From Rhodococcus rhodnii (lineage in GTDB: Bacteria; Actinomycetota; Actinomycetes; Mycobacteriales; Pseudonocardiaceae), in contig JOAA01000001.1 in the NCBI GenBank assembly GCA_000720375.1, forward strand, positions 496,001 to 560,000: a stretch of 64,000 nucleotides of DNA, written 5' to 3'. The notes beneath the pieces were generated by a model, which was not told the DNA's origin, did not search any database, and saw only the letters and a list, made by a program, of their open reading frames with translations. Positions 53,742 through 62,322 of the stretch are shown piece by piece. Made by a program: the position numbers and the translations under genes. The stretch's first letter is position 1. Every line of letters begins with the position of its first letter.

Positions 53742-53796
53742 CCCTTTTTCCTCCACCTAGCTCGTTACGACCACGAACGAACGAGGTAGTCCCGCC

Positions 53797-55659
53797 ATGC
53801 CGAAAAACCGCCGCAGTCCTTTCCTTTTCGGTGCCGTATCCCTGCTGACGCTGACCGCGCTGGCCATCCCGACGCCTGCCCAGGCCGCCGGCGAGACCGT
53901 GAACATCTGGCTGACCACCACGAACGACGCCGACGGCGTGAACGTCACGCGTGGACTGCAGCAGCAGACGCCGGTGAACTTCGCTCCTGGCAACGGAACC
54001 GGCGCGGTGACCATCACCGTTGACGAGAACACCCAGTTCCAGCCGTTCGAAGGCGCTGGAGCGTCCTTCACAGACTCCGCCGCATGGCTGATGAACTCAA
54101 GCAATATCCTGTCGGCGAATACTCGCAACGAAGTGATGAACCGGCTGTTCAACCCCAACACGGGTATTGGCGTGAGCTTCATCCGCAACCCGATGGGTGG
54201 TTCAGACCTCGCGCGGTTCAGCTACACCTATGACGACATGCCCGCCGGGCAGACCGACCCGAACCTCGCCCGGTTCAACGTCAACCACGACCTCGCGGAC
54301 GTCGTTCCCCTGACGCGCCAGGCGTTGCAGCTCAACCCGGCGCTCACTGTGATGGGCTCGCCGTGGTCAGTTCCGCCGTGGATGAAGGACAACGACGACT
54401 ACAAGCTGGGCTGGGTCGAGTCGCAGTACTACCCCGCGCTCGCGCAGTACTTCGTCAAGTACGCGCAGGCCTATGCGGCACAAGGCATTCCGATCAAGTT
54501 CGTCACCGTGAACAACGAACCGACGTGCTGCGCCAGCTACCCGTCGACCATGTGGAACGGTTCCGGCCTGCAGTTCTTCACCAAGAACAACCTGCTGCCC
54601 GCATTGCAGGGCGCCGGACTGTCCACAAAGGTACTGGCACTGGACTGGAACTGGGACCAGTACGCGGGTTACGGCGCGCCGACGGTTGATGACGCCGCGA
54701 TCCGCAACCACCCGAACTTCGGCGGGGTCGCGTGGCACGGCTACGGCGGAAACGTCTCGACGCAGACCCAGGTGCAGAACCAGTACCCGGGAATTCCGCA
54801 GTACGGCACGGAGATGTCCGGTGGGTTGTGGGTCGGTAACCAGCACACCGACGACATGAACTACATCATCAACACCACCCGCAACTACGCTCGTACCGTG
54901 ACCAAGTGGAGTCTGGCGATGGACCAGAACCACAACCCGCATAACGGCGGCTGCAACCAGTGCACCGGTCTGATCACCGTGCACCGCAACGACTCCAGGC
55001 ACGGCCAGGTGGACTACACCATCGAGTACTACACGATGGGACACCTGACCAAGTTCGTGAAGCCGGGCGCGCGCCGGATCCAGTCCAACGACAACGCCTC
55101 GGTGAAGAACGTCGCTTGGCACAACGCCGACGGTTCCAAGGCCCTGATCGCGTACAACACCACTGGCAGCGCGCAGAACGTGCGTGTCAACTGGGGTGGC
55201 CAGTCGTTCACGTACAACCTGCCGTCACGCACGTCCGCGACCTTCACTTGGTCCGGCACCCAAAGCGGCGGTGGCGGTACCGGCCAGATCACCGGACTCG
55301 CAGGCAAGTGCGCCGATGTGGCCGGCGCCAACAGCGCGAACGGAACCGCCGTCCAGCTGTACGACTGCAACGGATCGACCGCCCAGCAGTGGACACGAAC
55401 CGGCAGCCAGCTCCAGGCCCTGGGCAAATGCCTTGACGTCTCAGGTGGAGGCACAGCCAACGGAACAGTCGTCCAGATCTGGGACTGCAACGGATCCGGT
55501 GCACAGCAATGGAACGTGACCGCGGGCAACGACATCGTCAACACCCAAGCCAACAAGTGCCTTGACGTGACGGGAAACAACTCGGCCAACGGCACAAGAC
55601 TCCAGATCTGGGAGTGCACCGGGGCAGCCAACCAGAAGTGGACAGCCCCAGCAGCCTGA
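53797..55659 (+). CDS. secreted GH30 glucanase (beta-1,6-glucanase type) with C-terminal CBM13
   Basis: A 620-residue exported enzyme. Signal peptide to AQA-AG (about residue 31). The GH30 barrel and its beta side domain cover about 35-490: FEGAGASFTDSAAW near the start, acid/base Glu241 in VNNEPTCC and nucleophile Glu339 in GTEMSGG. This organisation fits the GH30 subfamily that cuts beta-1,6-glucan, though exo-glucocerebrosidase-like action cannot be excluded. A Gly-rich linker leads to a CBM13 (about 497-620) nearly identical to that of the GH16 and GH19 neighbours. Its terminator region is a composite inverted repeat. Confidence 0.92.
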   Translation: MPKNRRSPFLFGAVSLLTLTALAIPTPAQAAGETVNIWLTTTNDADGVNVTRGLQQQTPVNFAPGNGTGAVTITVDENTQFQPFEGAGASFTDSAAWLMNSSNILSANTRNEVMNRLFNPNTGIGVSFIRNPMGGSDLARFSYTYDDMPAGQTDPNLARFNVNHDLADVVPLTRQALQLNPALTVMGSPWSVPPWMKDNDDYKLGWVESQYYPALAQYFVKYAQAYAAQGIPIKFVTVNNEPTCCASYPSTMWNGSGLQFFTKNNLLPALQGAGLSTKVLALDWNWDQYAGYGAPTVDDAAIRNHPNFGGVAWHGYGGNVSTQTQVQNQYPGIPQYGTEMSGGLWVGNQHTDDMNYIINTTRNYARTVTKWSLAMDQNHNPHNGGCNQCTGLITVHRNDSRHGQVDYTIEYYTMGHLTKFVKPGARRIQSNDNASVKNVAWHNADGSKALIAYNTTGSAQNVRVNWGGQSFTYNLPSRTSATFTWSGTQSGGGGTGQITGLAGKCADVAGANSANGTAVQLYDCNGSTAQQWTRTGSQLQALGKCLDVSGGGTANGTVVQIWDCNGSGAQQWNVTAGNDIVNTQANKCLDVTGNNSANGTRLQIWECTGAANQKWTAPAA

Positions 55660-55666
55660 CCCAACC

Positions 55667-55792
55667 CCGTGTCCACCTTTCCAGCACACCGAAACACATA
55701 TTCCGACACCATGAAATCCCCCAAGCAGGGGTGCCGAAGGGAATTTCATGGTGCTGGAAAGGGCATTTCACCGTGCCGGAGTGGTGGACACG
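55667..55792. repeat. Second composite inverted repeat of the GTGTCCACC/CCAGCAC family
   Basis: The outer arms CGTGTCCACC (55668-55677) and GGTGGACACG (55783-55792) are perfect complements. Inner CACCATGAAAT and GGAATTTCATGGTGCTGG (55740-55757) match the core of the element at 15403-15453. It begins eight bases after the GH30 stop and ends 29 bases before the chitinase start, with one unit per arm instead of the tandem units of the first copy. It separates two genes on the same strand. Confidence 0.8.
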
Positions 55793-55821
55793 ACTTTCCC
55801 TGCCATCAACCGGAGAGAAGT

Positions 55822-56928
55822 ATGTTCAGACGAAGAATCGCCATGGTCGCCAGCGCAGCCGCCGCGCTGGCCGTGATCATCCTGCCGTCCGGCACGGCCA
55901 ATGCGGCCCAAGGGCAGATCACTGGACTGGCTGGCAAGTGCGTGGACGTCGCGGGTGCCAACAACGCCAACGGAACCGCCGTCCAGCTGTATGACTGCAA
56001 CGGCACCGGTGCCCAGCAGTGGAACAACACTGGGTCGGCGCTGCAGGCGCTCGGCAAGTGTCTTGACGTGGCCGGTGGTGGCACCGCCAACGGGACCGTC
56101 GTTCAGTTGTGGGACTGCAACGGGACCGGCGCGCAGAACTGGGTTGTCAGCGGTGCCAACGACATCGTCAACATCCAGGCCAACAAGTGCCTTGACGTCA
56201 CCGGAAACAACTCAGCCAACGGCACCCGGCTGCAGATCTGGGAGTGCACCGGCGGCCCCAACCAGAAGTGGAACGCGCCTCCCAGCGGCGGCAACCCGCC
56301 GCCGAGCGGGAACTTCGTGGTCAGCGAGGCGCAGTTCAACCAGATGTTCCCGGGCCGCAACGGCTTCTACACCTACAGTGGACTGATCGCCGCGCTGAAC
56401 GCGTACCCGGCCTTCGCCAAGACCGGCAGTGACGTGACCCGCAAGCAGGAAGCCGCGGCGTTCCTGGCCAACGTGTCCCACGAGACCGGCGGCCTGGTGC
56501 ACGTCGTCGAGCAGAACCAGGCCAACTACCCGCACTACTGCGACTGGGGTCAGCCCTACGGCTGCCCGGCCGGCCAGGCGGCGTACTACGGCCGTGGCCC
56601 GATTCAGCTGAGCTGGAACTTCAACTACAAAGCCGCGGGTGACGCGCTGGGCCTGCCGCTGCTGACCAACCCGTGGCTGGTTCAGAACGACGCTTCGGTC
56701 GCTTGGCGGACCGGTATCTGGTACTGGATGACCCAGAACGGCCCGGGCACCATGACGCCGCACAACGCGATGGTCAACGGCGCCGGGTTCGGCGAGACGA
56801 TCCGCAGCATCAACGGTTCCCTGGAGTGCAACGGCCGTAACCCGGCACAGGTCCAGAGCCGCGTGAACAACTACAACCGCTTCGTCGGCATCCTCGGCGT
56901 GCCCGCGGGCAACAACCTCTACTGCTGA
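55822..56928 (+). CDS. secreted GH19 chitinase with N-terminal CBM13
   Basis: A 368-residue exported enzyme. The ATG at 55822 has GGAGAG four bases upstream. Signal peptide to ANA-AQ (about residue 29), then the CBM13 lectin (about 31-151), a Pro/Gly/Ser linker and the GH19 domain (about 165-368). The catalytic acid is Glu221 in SHETGG and the base Glu230; YYGRGPIQLSWNFNY is the family signature. Bacterial GH19 chitinases of this kind inhibit fungal growth. The lectin is at the opposite end from that in the GH16 and GH30 proteins. It shares the region with a DasR site 3.5 kb upstream, but no dre site was seen directly before it. Confidence 0.95.
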   Translation: MFRRRIAMVASAAAALAVIILPSGTANAAQGQITGLAGKCVDVAGANNANGTAVQLYDCNGTGAQQWNNTGSALQALGKCLDVAGGGTANGTVVQLWDCNGTGAQNWVVSGANDIVNIQANKCLDVTGNNSANGTRLQIWECTGGPNQKWNAPPSGGNPPPSGNFVVSEAQFNQMFPGRNGFYTYSGLIAALNAYPAFAKTGSDVTRKQEAAAFLANVSHETGGLVHVVEQNQANYPHYCDWGQPYGCPAGQAAYYGRGPIQLSWNFNYKAAGDALGLPLLTNPWLVQNDASVAWRTGIWYWMTQNGPGTMTPHNAMVNGAGFGETIRSINGSLECNGRNPAQVQSRVNNYNRFVGILGVPAGNNLYC

Positions 56929-56941
56929 TTACGCTCAACCA

Positions 56942-56980
56942 AGAAGCGGTACTCGCCCGGGCGTGGCGAGTACCGCTTCT
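56942..56980. terminator. Bidirectional terminator between chitinase and sugar dehydrogenase genes
   Basis: AGAAGCGGTACTCGCC (56942-56957) and its exact complement (56965-56980) form a 16-base stem around CGGGCGT, between convergent stops 59 bases apart. Confidence 0.88.
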
Positions 56981-56987
56981 CGCGTTC

Positions 56988-59816
56988 CTAGAACTTCACC
57001 GTCAACGTGTCCACATCGAACAGGAAGCCGGAGCCTCCGGTGAACACCAGATAGAGCGGGCCGGACGCGGATCCGGTCAAGGTCGCGGTTACTGTCTGGA
57101 AGTTCTCCCAGCCGCCGGTGACCGGGACCGTGACCGATCCCAGCAGCGTTCCGGTCGGCGAACCAGACCGGACCTGGATCGTGCCGCCCGAACCCGCCGA
57201 GGACACGCGAGCCTCGAATCCCTTGGCACCAGCCGTGTTCACGACCGAGTACGCGGCCCAGTCACCGTTCTCGATGTACCCGGCCGTGTGTCCGCCGCTG
57301 GCATTGGCATGCGGGGCGGGTTGGACGCCCGAAGTGGACGAATACCCTTCGCCTTCAACGGTCGTCGTCGGCCCACCGGTGGGCGAGGTGTTGAGGGTGA
57401 ACGCGTCGATGTCGAACAGGTTTCCTTGGCCCGTAACGCCCTTGAACACCAGGTACAAGGTTGTCGTTCCGGATGGGACATTGCTCAGGTTGCCCGACAC
57501 CGTGGTGAACGTGTCCCAGCTGCCCGTGTTCGGGATTTGGACTGAACCAAGCAAAGGTCCGGTTGCCGAGCCGGTACGGACCTCCATCGTGCCGCCTGGG
57601 CCGCCGGAGGACGCGCGGACGGTGACACTGGTCGCGCCGGTCAGCGAGTACGGCGTGAAGGCGACCCAGTCGTTGTTGTCGGTGAACCCGACCGTCGTCC
57701 CGCCTTCGGCCGCGCCATGCTGAGCGAGTTGGACGCCACCGTTCTGGGTGGTGAAGTGCTCGCCCTGGCGATGCCGTGGCTGCAGGATGTTCTCGTCGTG
57801 GGTGGTCAGGCCGCCGTTGTCGGTGTACTCCGCGTCGAACACGCCGTAGACGTTCGCGGCCGGGTCGTGTTCACCGTCGACCGGCACCGGGATCGACCCG
57901 GTACAGCCATTGCTGGACGTGATGTCGTGCCGGTGGCTGTCGTGGCCGAGCTTGTACGTCACCTTGACCCGGCTGCAGTCGATCATGCCGTCTTCCGGGT
58001 CCGACACGGTCACCTGGAACGGCACTGTGTCACCGAAGGAGAACAGCTGTCCATCCACAGGAGACTGGAGGCTCACCGATGGCGCGGTGTTGCCCACGGT
58101 GATCTGAACGTTGGCCGAACCCGTCAAGCCTTGCGGATCACGGACAGTCAGCGTGGCCGTGTACTTGCCGTTGGCTGTGTAGGTCTTCGACGGGTTGGCC
58201 TGTGTGGACGTTGTGCCGTCGCCGAAGTTCCACGAGTACGTCAAGGCCCCGCCTTCGGGGTCGCTGCTTCCCGCGGACGAGAAATTCACCGCCAGCGGGG
58301 CCGGACCAGAGGTTCGGTTGGCGGAGGCGACGGCGACCGGGTTGCGGTTCTGGCCACCGATGTACTCGATCCGCCAGAGCGCTTGGTTGCCCGATCCGGT
58401 ACCGTAGTCCAGAACGTACAGTGCGCCGTCCGGACCGAAGTTCATGTCCATGACCTGCGTGCCAGTCCACGGGAACGCGCCGATGTCACCAACACCGCCC
58501 GTGGAAGTCACCTCGATCGCCTTGATCCAACGACGACCGTACTCACCCGCGAAGTACCTGCCGGTCAACGACTGCGGGAACTTGATCGAGGAGTTGAGGT
58601 TCGGGTCGTACCGGTAGACCGGACCGCCCATCGGCGACTCCGAACCACCGCCGAACTCCGGTGGTGTGCCGCTGTCGCCGCCGTACTTGATCCACGAAGG
58701 CTTCGCCGGCGGCAGGGTCTGCAGCCCGGTGTTGCGGAACGAATTGTTCGTCGGGCCGCCCGCGCAGTTGAACTTCGCACCGGAAGGTCCACTGGGGAAC
58801 TGGTAGTCGTTGTACGTCTCCTCGGGCGTGTTCGTCCCGGTGCAGTAGGGCCAGCCGTAGTTGCCTGGACCGGTGATCCGGTCGAACTCGACCTGGCCGT
58901 TGGGGCCGCGGTTCGGGTTCGTGGAGCCAGCGTCCGGGCCGTAGTCGCCGAGGTACACGATCCCGGTCGCCTTGTCGACGTTCATCCGGAACGGGTTGCG
59001 GAAACCCATCGCGTAGATCTCAGGCCGGGTGTTGGGCGTGCCCGGAGCGAACAAGTTCCCCGACGGGATGGTGTAGGTCCCATCCGGTTGCGGCTTGATC
59101 CGCAACACCTTGCCACGTAAGTCATTGGTGTTGCCGGACGAACGCTGGGCGTCGAACTGCGGGTTGCGGTTGGTGCGTTCGTCAATCGGGGTGTAGCTGT
59201 CCGACTGGAACGGGTTGGTGTCGTCACCCGTTGTCAGATAAAGGTTTCCGGCCGCGTCGAAGTCGATGTCGCCGCCGACGTGACAGCACTGGCCGCGGTC
59301 GTTGGCCACCCGGAGCACGATCTTCTCGCCGGCCATGTCCAGGGTGTTGGCGGTGGTCAGGACGAACCGGGACAGGTGGAGCTCGCCTTTCCACCTGTCC
59401 CAGTCCGCCTGCGTCCCCTCGGTCGGCGCATCTCCGCTCGGTGTGGCCAGTTTGGGTGAGTAGTAGAGGTAGATGAACCTGTTGGCTGCGAAGTTCGGGT
59501 CGGCCGCGACTCCTTGCAGGCCTTCCTCGTCATGCGAGTACACGTCGAGTTTGCCCGCGGTGCTCGTGTTGCCTGCGGCATCGGTGACACGGACAGTGCC
59601 GTCACGGGCGGTGTGCACCACGGATCTGTTCGGCAGGACCGCGAGCGACATCGCCTCGCCGAGTTCGTTCGGCCCGAGCGCCAGCTGCACCTGCTGGTAG
59701 TCGCCCGGCGGGATGACCGATCCTGCGTTTGCCACGGGGGTGGGAATGCTGACGGCGGCGGTGACCATTAGTGCGGCCGTGAAGCCACACCGACGCCACC
59801 CGGGGAACGGGGCCAT
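56988..59816 (-). CDS. secreted PQQ-type sugar dehydrogenase with PKD and two CBM6-like modules
   Basis: A 942-residue exported modular protein. Signal to ANA-GS (about residue 31). The glucose/sorbosone dehydrogenase propeller covers about 40-490 with EEGLQGVAADPNF, CHVGGDIDFDAAGNLYL, GFRNPFRMNVD and NYGWPYC segments. A PKD domain (about 495-580, YSWNFGDGTTS), a linker domain with an odd Cys pair, and two CBM6-like sandwiches (about 700-810 and 825-942) follow. It starts 19 bases after the GH99 stop on the same strand with AAAGGA before the ATG, so the two are probably one transcript. Likely an extracellular carbohydrate oxidase or binding enzyme; the propeller family has several substrates. 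Confidence 0.9.
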   Translation of the reverse strand: MAPFPGWRRCGFTAALMVTAAVSIPTPVANAGSVIPPGDYQQVQLALGPNELGEAMSLAVLPNRSVVHTARDGTVRVTDAAGNTSTAGKLDVYSHDEEGLQGVAADPNFAANRFIYLYYSPKLATPSGDAPTEGTQADWDRWKGELHLSRFVLTTANTLDMAGEKIVLRVANDRGQCCHVGGDIDFDAAGNLYLTTGDDTNPFQSDSYTPIDERTNRNPQFDAQRSSGNTNDLRGKVLRIKPQPDGTYTIPSGNLFAPGTPNTRPEIYAMGFRNPFRMNVDKATGIVYLGDYGPDAGSTNPNRGPNGQVEFDRITGPGNYGWPYCTGTNTPEETYNDYQFPSGPSGAKFNCAGGPTNNSFRNTGLQTLPPAKPSWIKYGGDSGTPPEFGGGSESPMGGPVYRYDPNLNSSIKFPQSLTGRYFAGEYGRRWIKAIEVTSTGGVGDIGAFPWTGTQVMDMNFGPDGALYVLDYGTGSGNQALWRIEYIGGQNRNPVAVASANRTSGPAPLAVNFSSAGSSDPEGGALTYSWNFGDGTTSTQANPSKTYTANGKYTATLTVRDPQGLTGSANVQITVGNTAPSVSLQSPVDGQLFSFGDTVPFQVTVSDPEDGMIDCSRVKVTYKLGHDSHRHDITSSNGCTGSIPVPVDGEHDPAANVYGVFDAEYTDNGGLTTHDENILQPRHRQGEHFTTQNGGVQLAQHGAAEGGTTVGFTDNNDWVAFTPYSLTGATSVTVRASSGGPGGTMEVRTGSATGPLLGSVQIPNTGSWDTFTTVSGNLSNVPSGTTTLYLVFKGVTGQGNLFDIDAFTLNTSPTGGPTTTVEGEGYSSTSGVQPAPHANASGGHTAGYIENGDWAAYSVVNTAGAKGFEARVSSAGSGGTIQVRSGSPTGTLLGSVTVPVTGGWENFQTVTATLTGSASGPLYLVFTGGSGFLFDVDTLTVKF

Positions 59817-59835
59817 CGGTGTCCTTTCTGGACTT

Positions 59836-61296
59836 TTACGGGAGGCGGTACGCCTGCAGCTCGGCGATCTGCCCGGCGGGCCAGCCGGTGTTGCCGGTGA
59901 AGTGCAGGCGGAACGTCCGCTGGGTCGTGGCGGGGAAAGTGATCGTCACGGTGTTACGTGACGCGGGATCGAACGTGTAGCCCTTCGCGGGGACAATCGC
60001 TGAACCGTCGCCGTACACCGTCAGGGTTTGCGTTCGGGGACCCCATGACGGTGGCAGGGACAGCACGAGCTTGCTCACCTCGGTGGCGGTGCCAAGGTCG
60101 AGCGTGAGCGACTGTGGGAACGCGTGATTCGCGCTTTCCCAATAGCTGTTGGGGTTCCCGTCGTTCGCGTTGACCGCGGGATACCCGTTCTGAGTGCTGC
60201 TGGCGGATATCGGTTTGCCCTGTGCCAGGTTCGGGTTCGTCGGCGGAATGCTGCCGCCGGTGAACTGGTCGACCCAGTACTTGGTCCGGTCGAGGTAAGC
60301 CGTCTCCGCGGCGGCTCCGGTCTTGCCGTATGCGCCTTGGTACGTCAGATAACCGTGTCCCGCAGGTGGATTCGACCGGGCGGGTTCGATGGTCGAGCCC
60401 TCGTGCCATTCATTGAACGACGTCACCGAAACCCATGTCGGCGCGCCACCAGTGGCCGGGTTGAGCGCGTTGCTCCACTGCCTGTCGTACATCGCGCCGT
60501 TGTCGCGGTGGACCGTCGGCGTGGTGTTGCCCGGCACTCCACGGTCGTCGATATAGCCGGGCGCGACCGAAGGCGCCCACACCAAACCGTTGGCCTTGCA
60601 GAAGTCCGACGCCGTCTTCCAGCCGGGCGCGGTCGCTCCGGCGATGCCGTCGTAGGTGTACATCCCGCCGAAGTGCGCCACCCTGGCCGGGTCGGTGGTC
60701 TGCGCCAGCACGATGCTGGTCGACTTGACCTGCTCCAACGCACTCCAGTCGGTGATCCGCAGGCTTTCGAAGACGTAGAACGCGCCACGGTTGCCGTACC
60801 GGTAGAACGCCGGGCTGCTGCCGTACTTGGCATTGATGTAGTTGATGTCCGAGACGGTGGATTCAGCGGTCCTGTTTCCGTACGGCTCAAGGTGCCAGGC
60901 GACCTTGATGCCATGCCGCGCCGCCGAGGAGAGGATGGCAGGCGCCATTCTGTCCTCATAGGACCCTTGGCCCCACCAGCTCGAGATGATCGTGCCCGCG
61001 CCGGACTGCTGGATCCAGCGCATGTGTTGATCGATCACCGCGGTGTCACCCGAGTCGTACGTACCGAGTGCCGGGTAGAAGTCCGCCCCGATGTCGTCGG
61101 GTGGAGTGTGGCCGCCTTGCTGCCAATGCCGGTAATTCCCGTTCAGCGACGGGTTTCCATACCACGGGTAGTAGAAGAGGTGGACGTCAGCCGCAACCGC
61201 CTGCACCACCGATGAGGCCAACGCCGGCGGCGCCGTGACCATGCCGAAGGTGAGCAGGAAGACCAGCAGGCCGACAATGCTTCGCAGGGTTCGCAT
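59836..61296 (-). CDS. secreted GH99 endo-alpha-mannosidase-like enzyme with C-terminal CBM32-like domain
   Basis: A 486-residue exported protein. Signal to ALA-SS (about residue 28). The N-terminal HLFYYPWYGNP with YRHWQQ is the GH99 fingerprint, HLEPYGNR follows, and SFNEWHEGSTIEP gives Glu295 and Glu298 at i,i+3 spacing, as the catalytic pair in Bacteroides GH99. GH99 enzymes cut alpha-1,2-mannosides within glucosyl-mannans or yeast mannan. A discoidin-like module (about 350-486, PNLAQGKPISASS, SYWESANH) follows. It heads an operon with the sugar dehydrogenase. Fungal mannoprotein glycan is the likely target by context; the exact linkage is not proven. Confidence 0.88.
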   Translation of the reverse strand: MRTLRSIVGLLVFLLTFGMVTAPPALASSVVQAVAADVHLFYYPWYGNPSLNGNYRHWQQGGHTPPDDIGADFYPALGTYDSGDTAVIDQHMRWIQQSGAGTIISSWWGQGSYEDRMAPAILSSAARHGIKVAWHLEPYGNRTAESTVSDINYINAKYGSSPAFYRYGNRGAFYVFESLRITDWSALEQVKSTSIVLAQTTDPARVAHFGGMYTYDGIAGATAPGWKTASDFCKANGLVWAPSVAPGYIDDRGVPGNTTPTVHRDNGAMYDRQWSNALNPATGGAPTWVSVTSFNEWHEGSTIEPARSNPPAGHGYLTYQGAYGKTGAAAETAYLDRTKYWVDQFTGGSIPPTNPNLAQGKPISASSTQNGYPAVNANDGNPNSYWESANHAFPQSLTLDLGTATEVSKLVLSLPPSWGPRTQTLTVYGDGSAIVPAKGYTFDPASRNTVTITFPATTQRTFRLHFTGNTGWPAGQIAELQAYRLP

Positions 61297-61656
61297 GTCT
61301 GTCTGCCCTCAATCCTCTGGCGCCATTGCCAGATGACCGGGATAATAAGTTCAGCGCCTCTACTAAAGCAAGATACAAACTACATAACGCAAATTTCTGA
61401 CTTGCAGTGGACATGCGCGAACCCGAACGGTTGCACCCGAAGCACCTGCCGATTCGGCGCCAAAGCAGGCCTCCTCACCCAGAGACCGCTGTCACCTCGA
61501 CGAATCCCGGAATTCACCGGTTGATTATTTGCCGGATTGCTCCATTGGTATGAGCCAGGATCCGGCCCAAAGGCGCGCAGGTAACGGCCATATGCCCAAC
61601 CCGTATCTACGGATCGCGTGGGGAGCTCGCCCAGGGCTTCTGGAGAGGGAGGACGA
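61297..61656. other. 360-base divergent intergenic region
   Basis: An AT-rich patch from 61340 to 61395 (GGATAATAAG, TACTAAAGCAAGATACAAAC) is the probable promoter zone of the GH99 operon on the minus strand. The remainder before the regulator gene shows GAGAGGGAGGA just ahead of its start. No gene, strong palindrome or repeat was found. Confidence 0.5.
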
Positions 61657-62322
61657 ATGTCGGCAGGGCCGCAAGTCAGCCCCGAGACAACCGGGTACCC
61701 GGACACCGCGTCGGGGTTGATTCGAGTGCTGCTGGTCGTGGACATGGATCTGTTGCGCGACGCACTCGTGACATTGTTATCCGATCAGCATGACATGGAG
61801 GTGGTCGCCGATCTGAAGTGCGATGACAACGTTATCCCGATAGCGACGAGGATTCGCCCCGATGTCGCGGTGATCGATGTGGATCAGCCGTGCTCCCGTG
61901 GCCTGACAATGGTTCCGGAGCTGCGTGCCCGGCTGCCGCACACCCAGATCGTCGCGTTGGCCGCGGCCAGCCCTCCTGGTCTGGTCCAACGCGCGCTCAC
62001 CGCCGAAGTGCTGGGACTTGTCGACAAGAACGCCTCGGCCACCCGGTTGATCGCCGCGATCCGTGGTGCCGCACGGGGTTCGCAGGTGGTGGACGTCAAT
62101 CTCGCGGTCGCCGCGCTGGCGGCGGGACCGAATCCGTTCACGCCACGGGAACTGCAGGTTCTTCGATTAGCCGCCGACGGTGCCTCCGGACCGGAGATCG
62201 CCTCCCGGCTGTCGCTGTCCAAGGGAACCGTACGGAACTACTTGTCCAAAGTGATGAGCAAGACCTGTGCCCGCACTCGTATCGACGCCATCCGGATCGT
62301 GCGTGAGGCGGGTTGGTTGTGA
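61657..62322 (+). CDS. NarL/LuxR-family response regulator
   Basis: A 221-residue regulator from ATG 61657 with GGAGGA upstream. The receiver domain starts RVLLVVDMDLLRDALVTLL. It has only one Asp where NarL proteins have an acidic pair, and its acceptor is Asp in VIDVDQP; LVDKNAS holds the conserved Lys. The C-terminal helix-turn-helix is FTPRELQVLRLAADGASGPE then LSKGTVRNYLSKVMSK, ending in DesR-like ARTRIDAIRIVREAGWL. No kinase gene is adjacent. Its last 156 bases are antisense to the annotated 3' end of the ABC exporter gene. Target unknown; possibly the exporter. Confidence 0.9.
   Translation: MSAGPQVSPETTGYPDTASGLIRVLLVVDMDLLRDALVTLLSDQHDMEVVADLKCDDNVIPIATRIRPDVAVIDVDQPCSRGLTMVPELRARLPHTQIVALAAASPPGLVQRALTAEVLGLVDKNASATRLIAAIRGAARGSQVVDVNLAVAALAAGPNPFTPRELQVLRLAADGASGPEIASRLSLSKGTVRNYLSKVMSKTCARTRIDAIRIVREAGWL

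Noticed and set aside
57717..59120. A 467-codon plus-strand frame
   Set aside because: Antisense to the propeller of the secreted sugar dehydrogenase.
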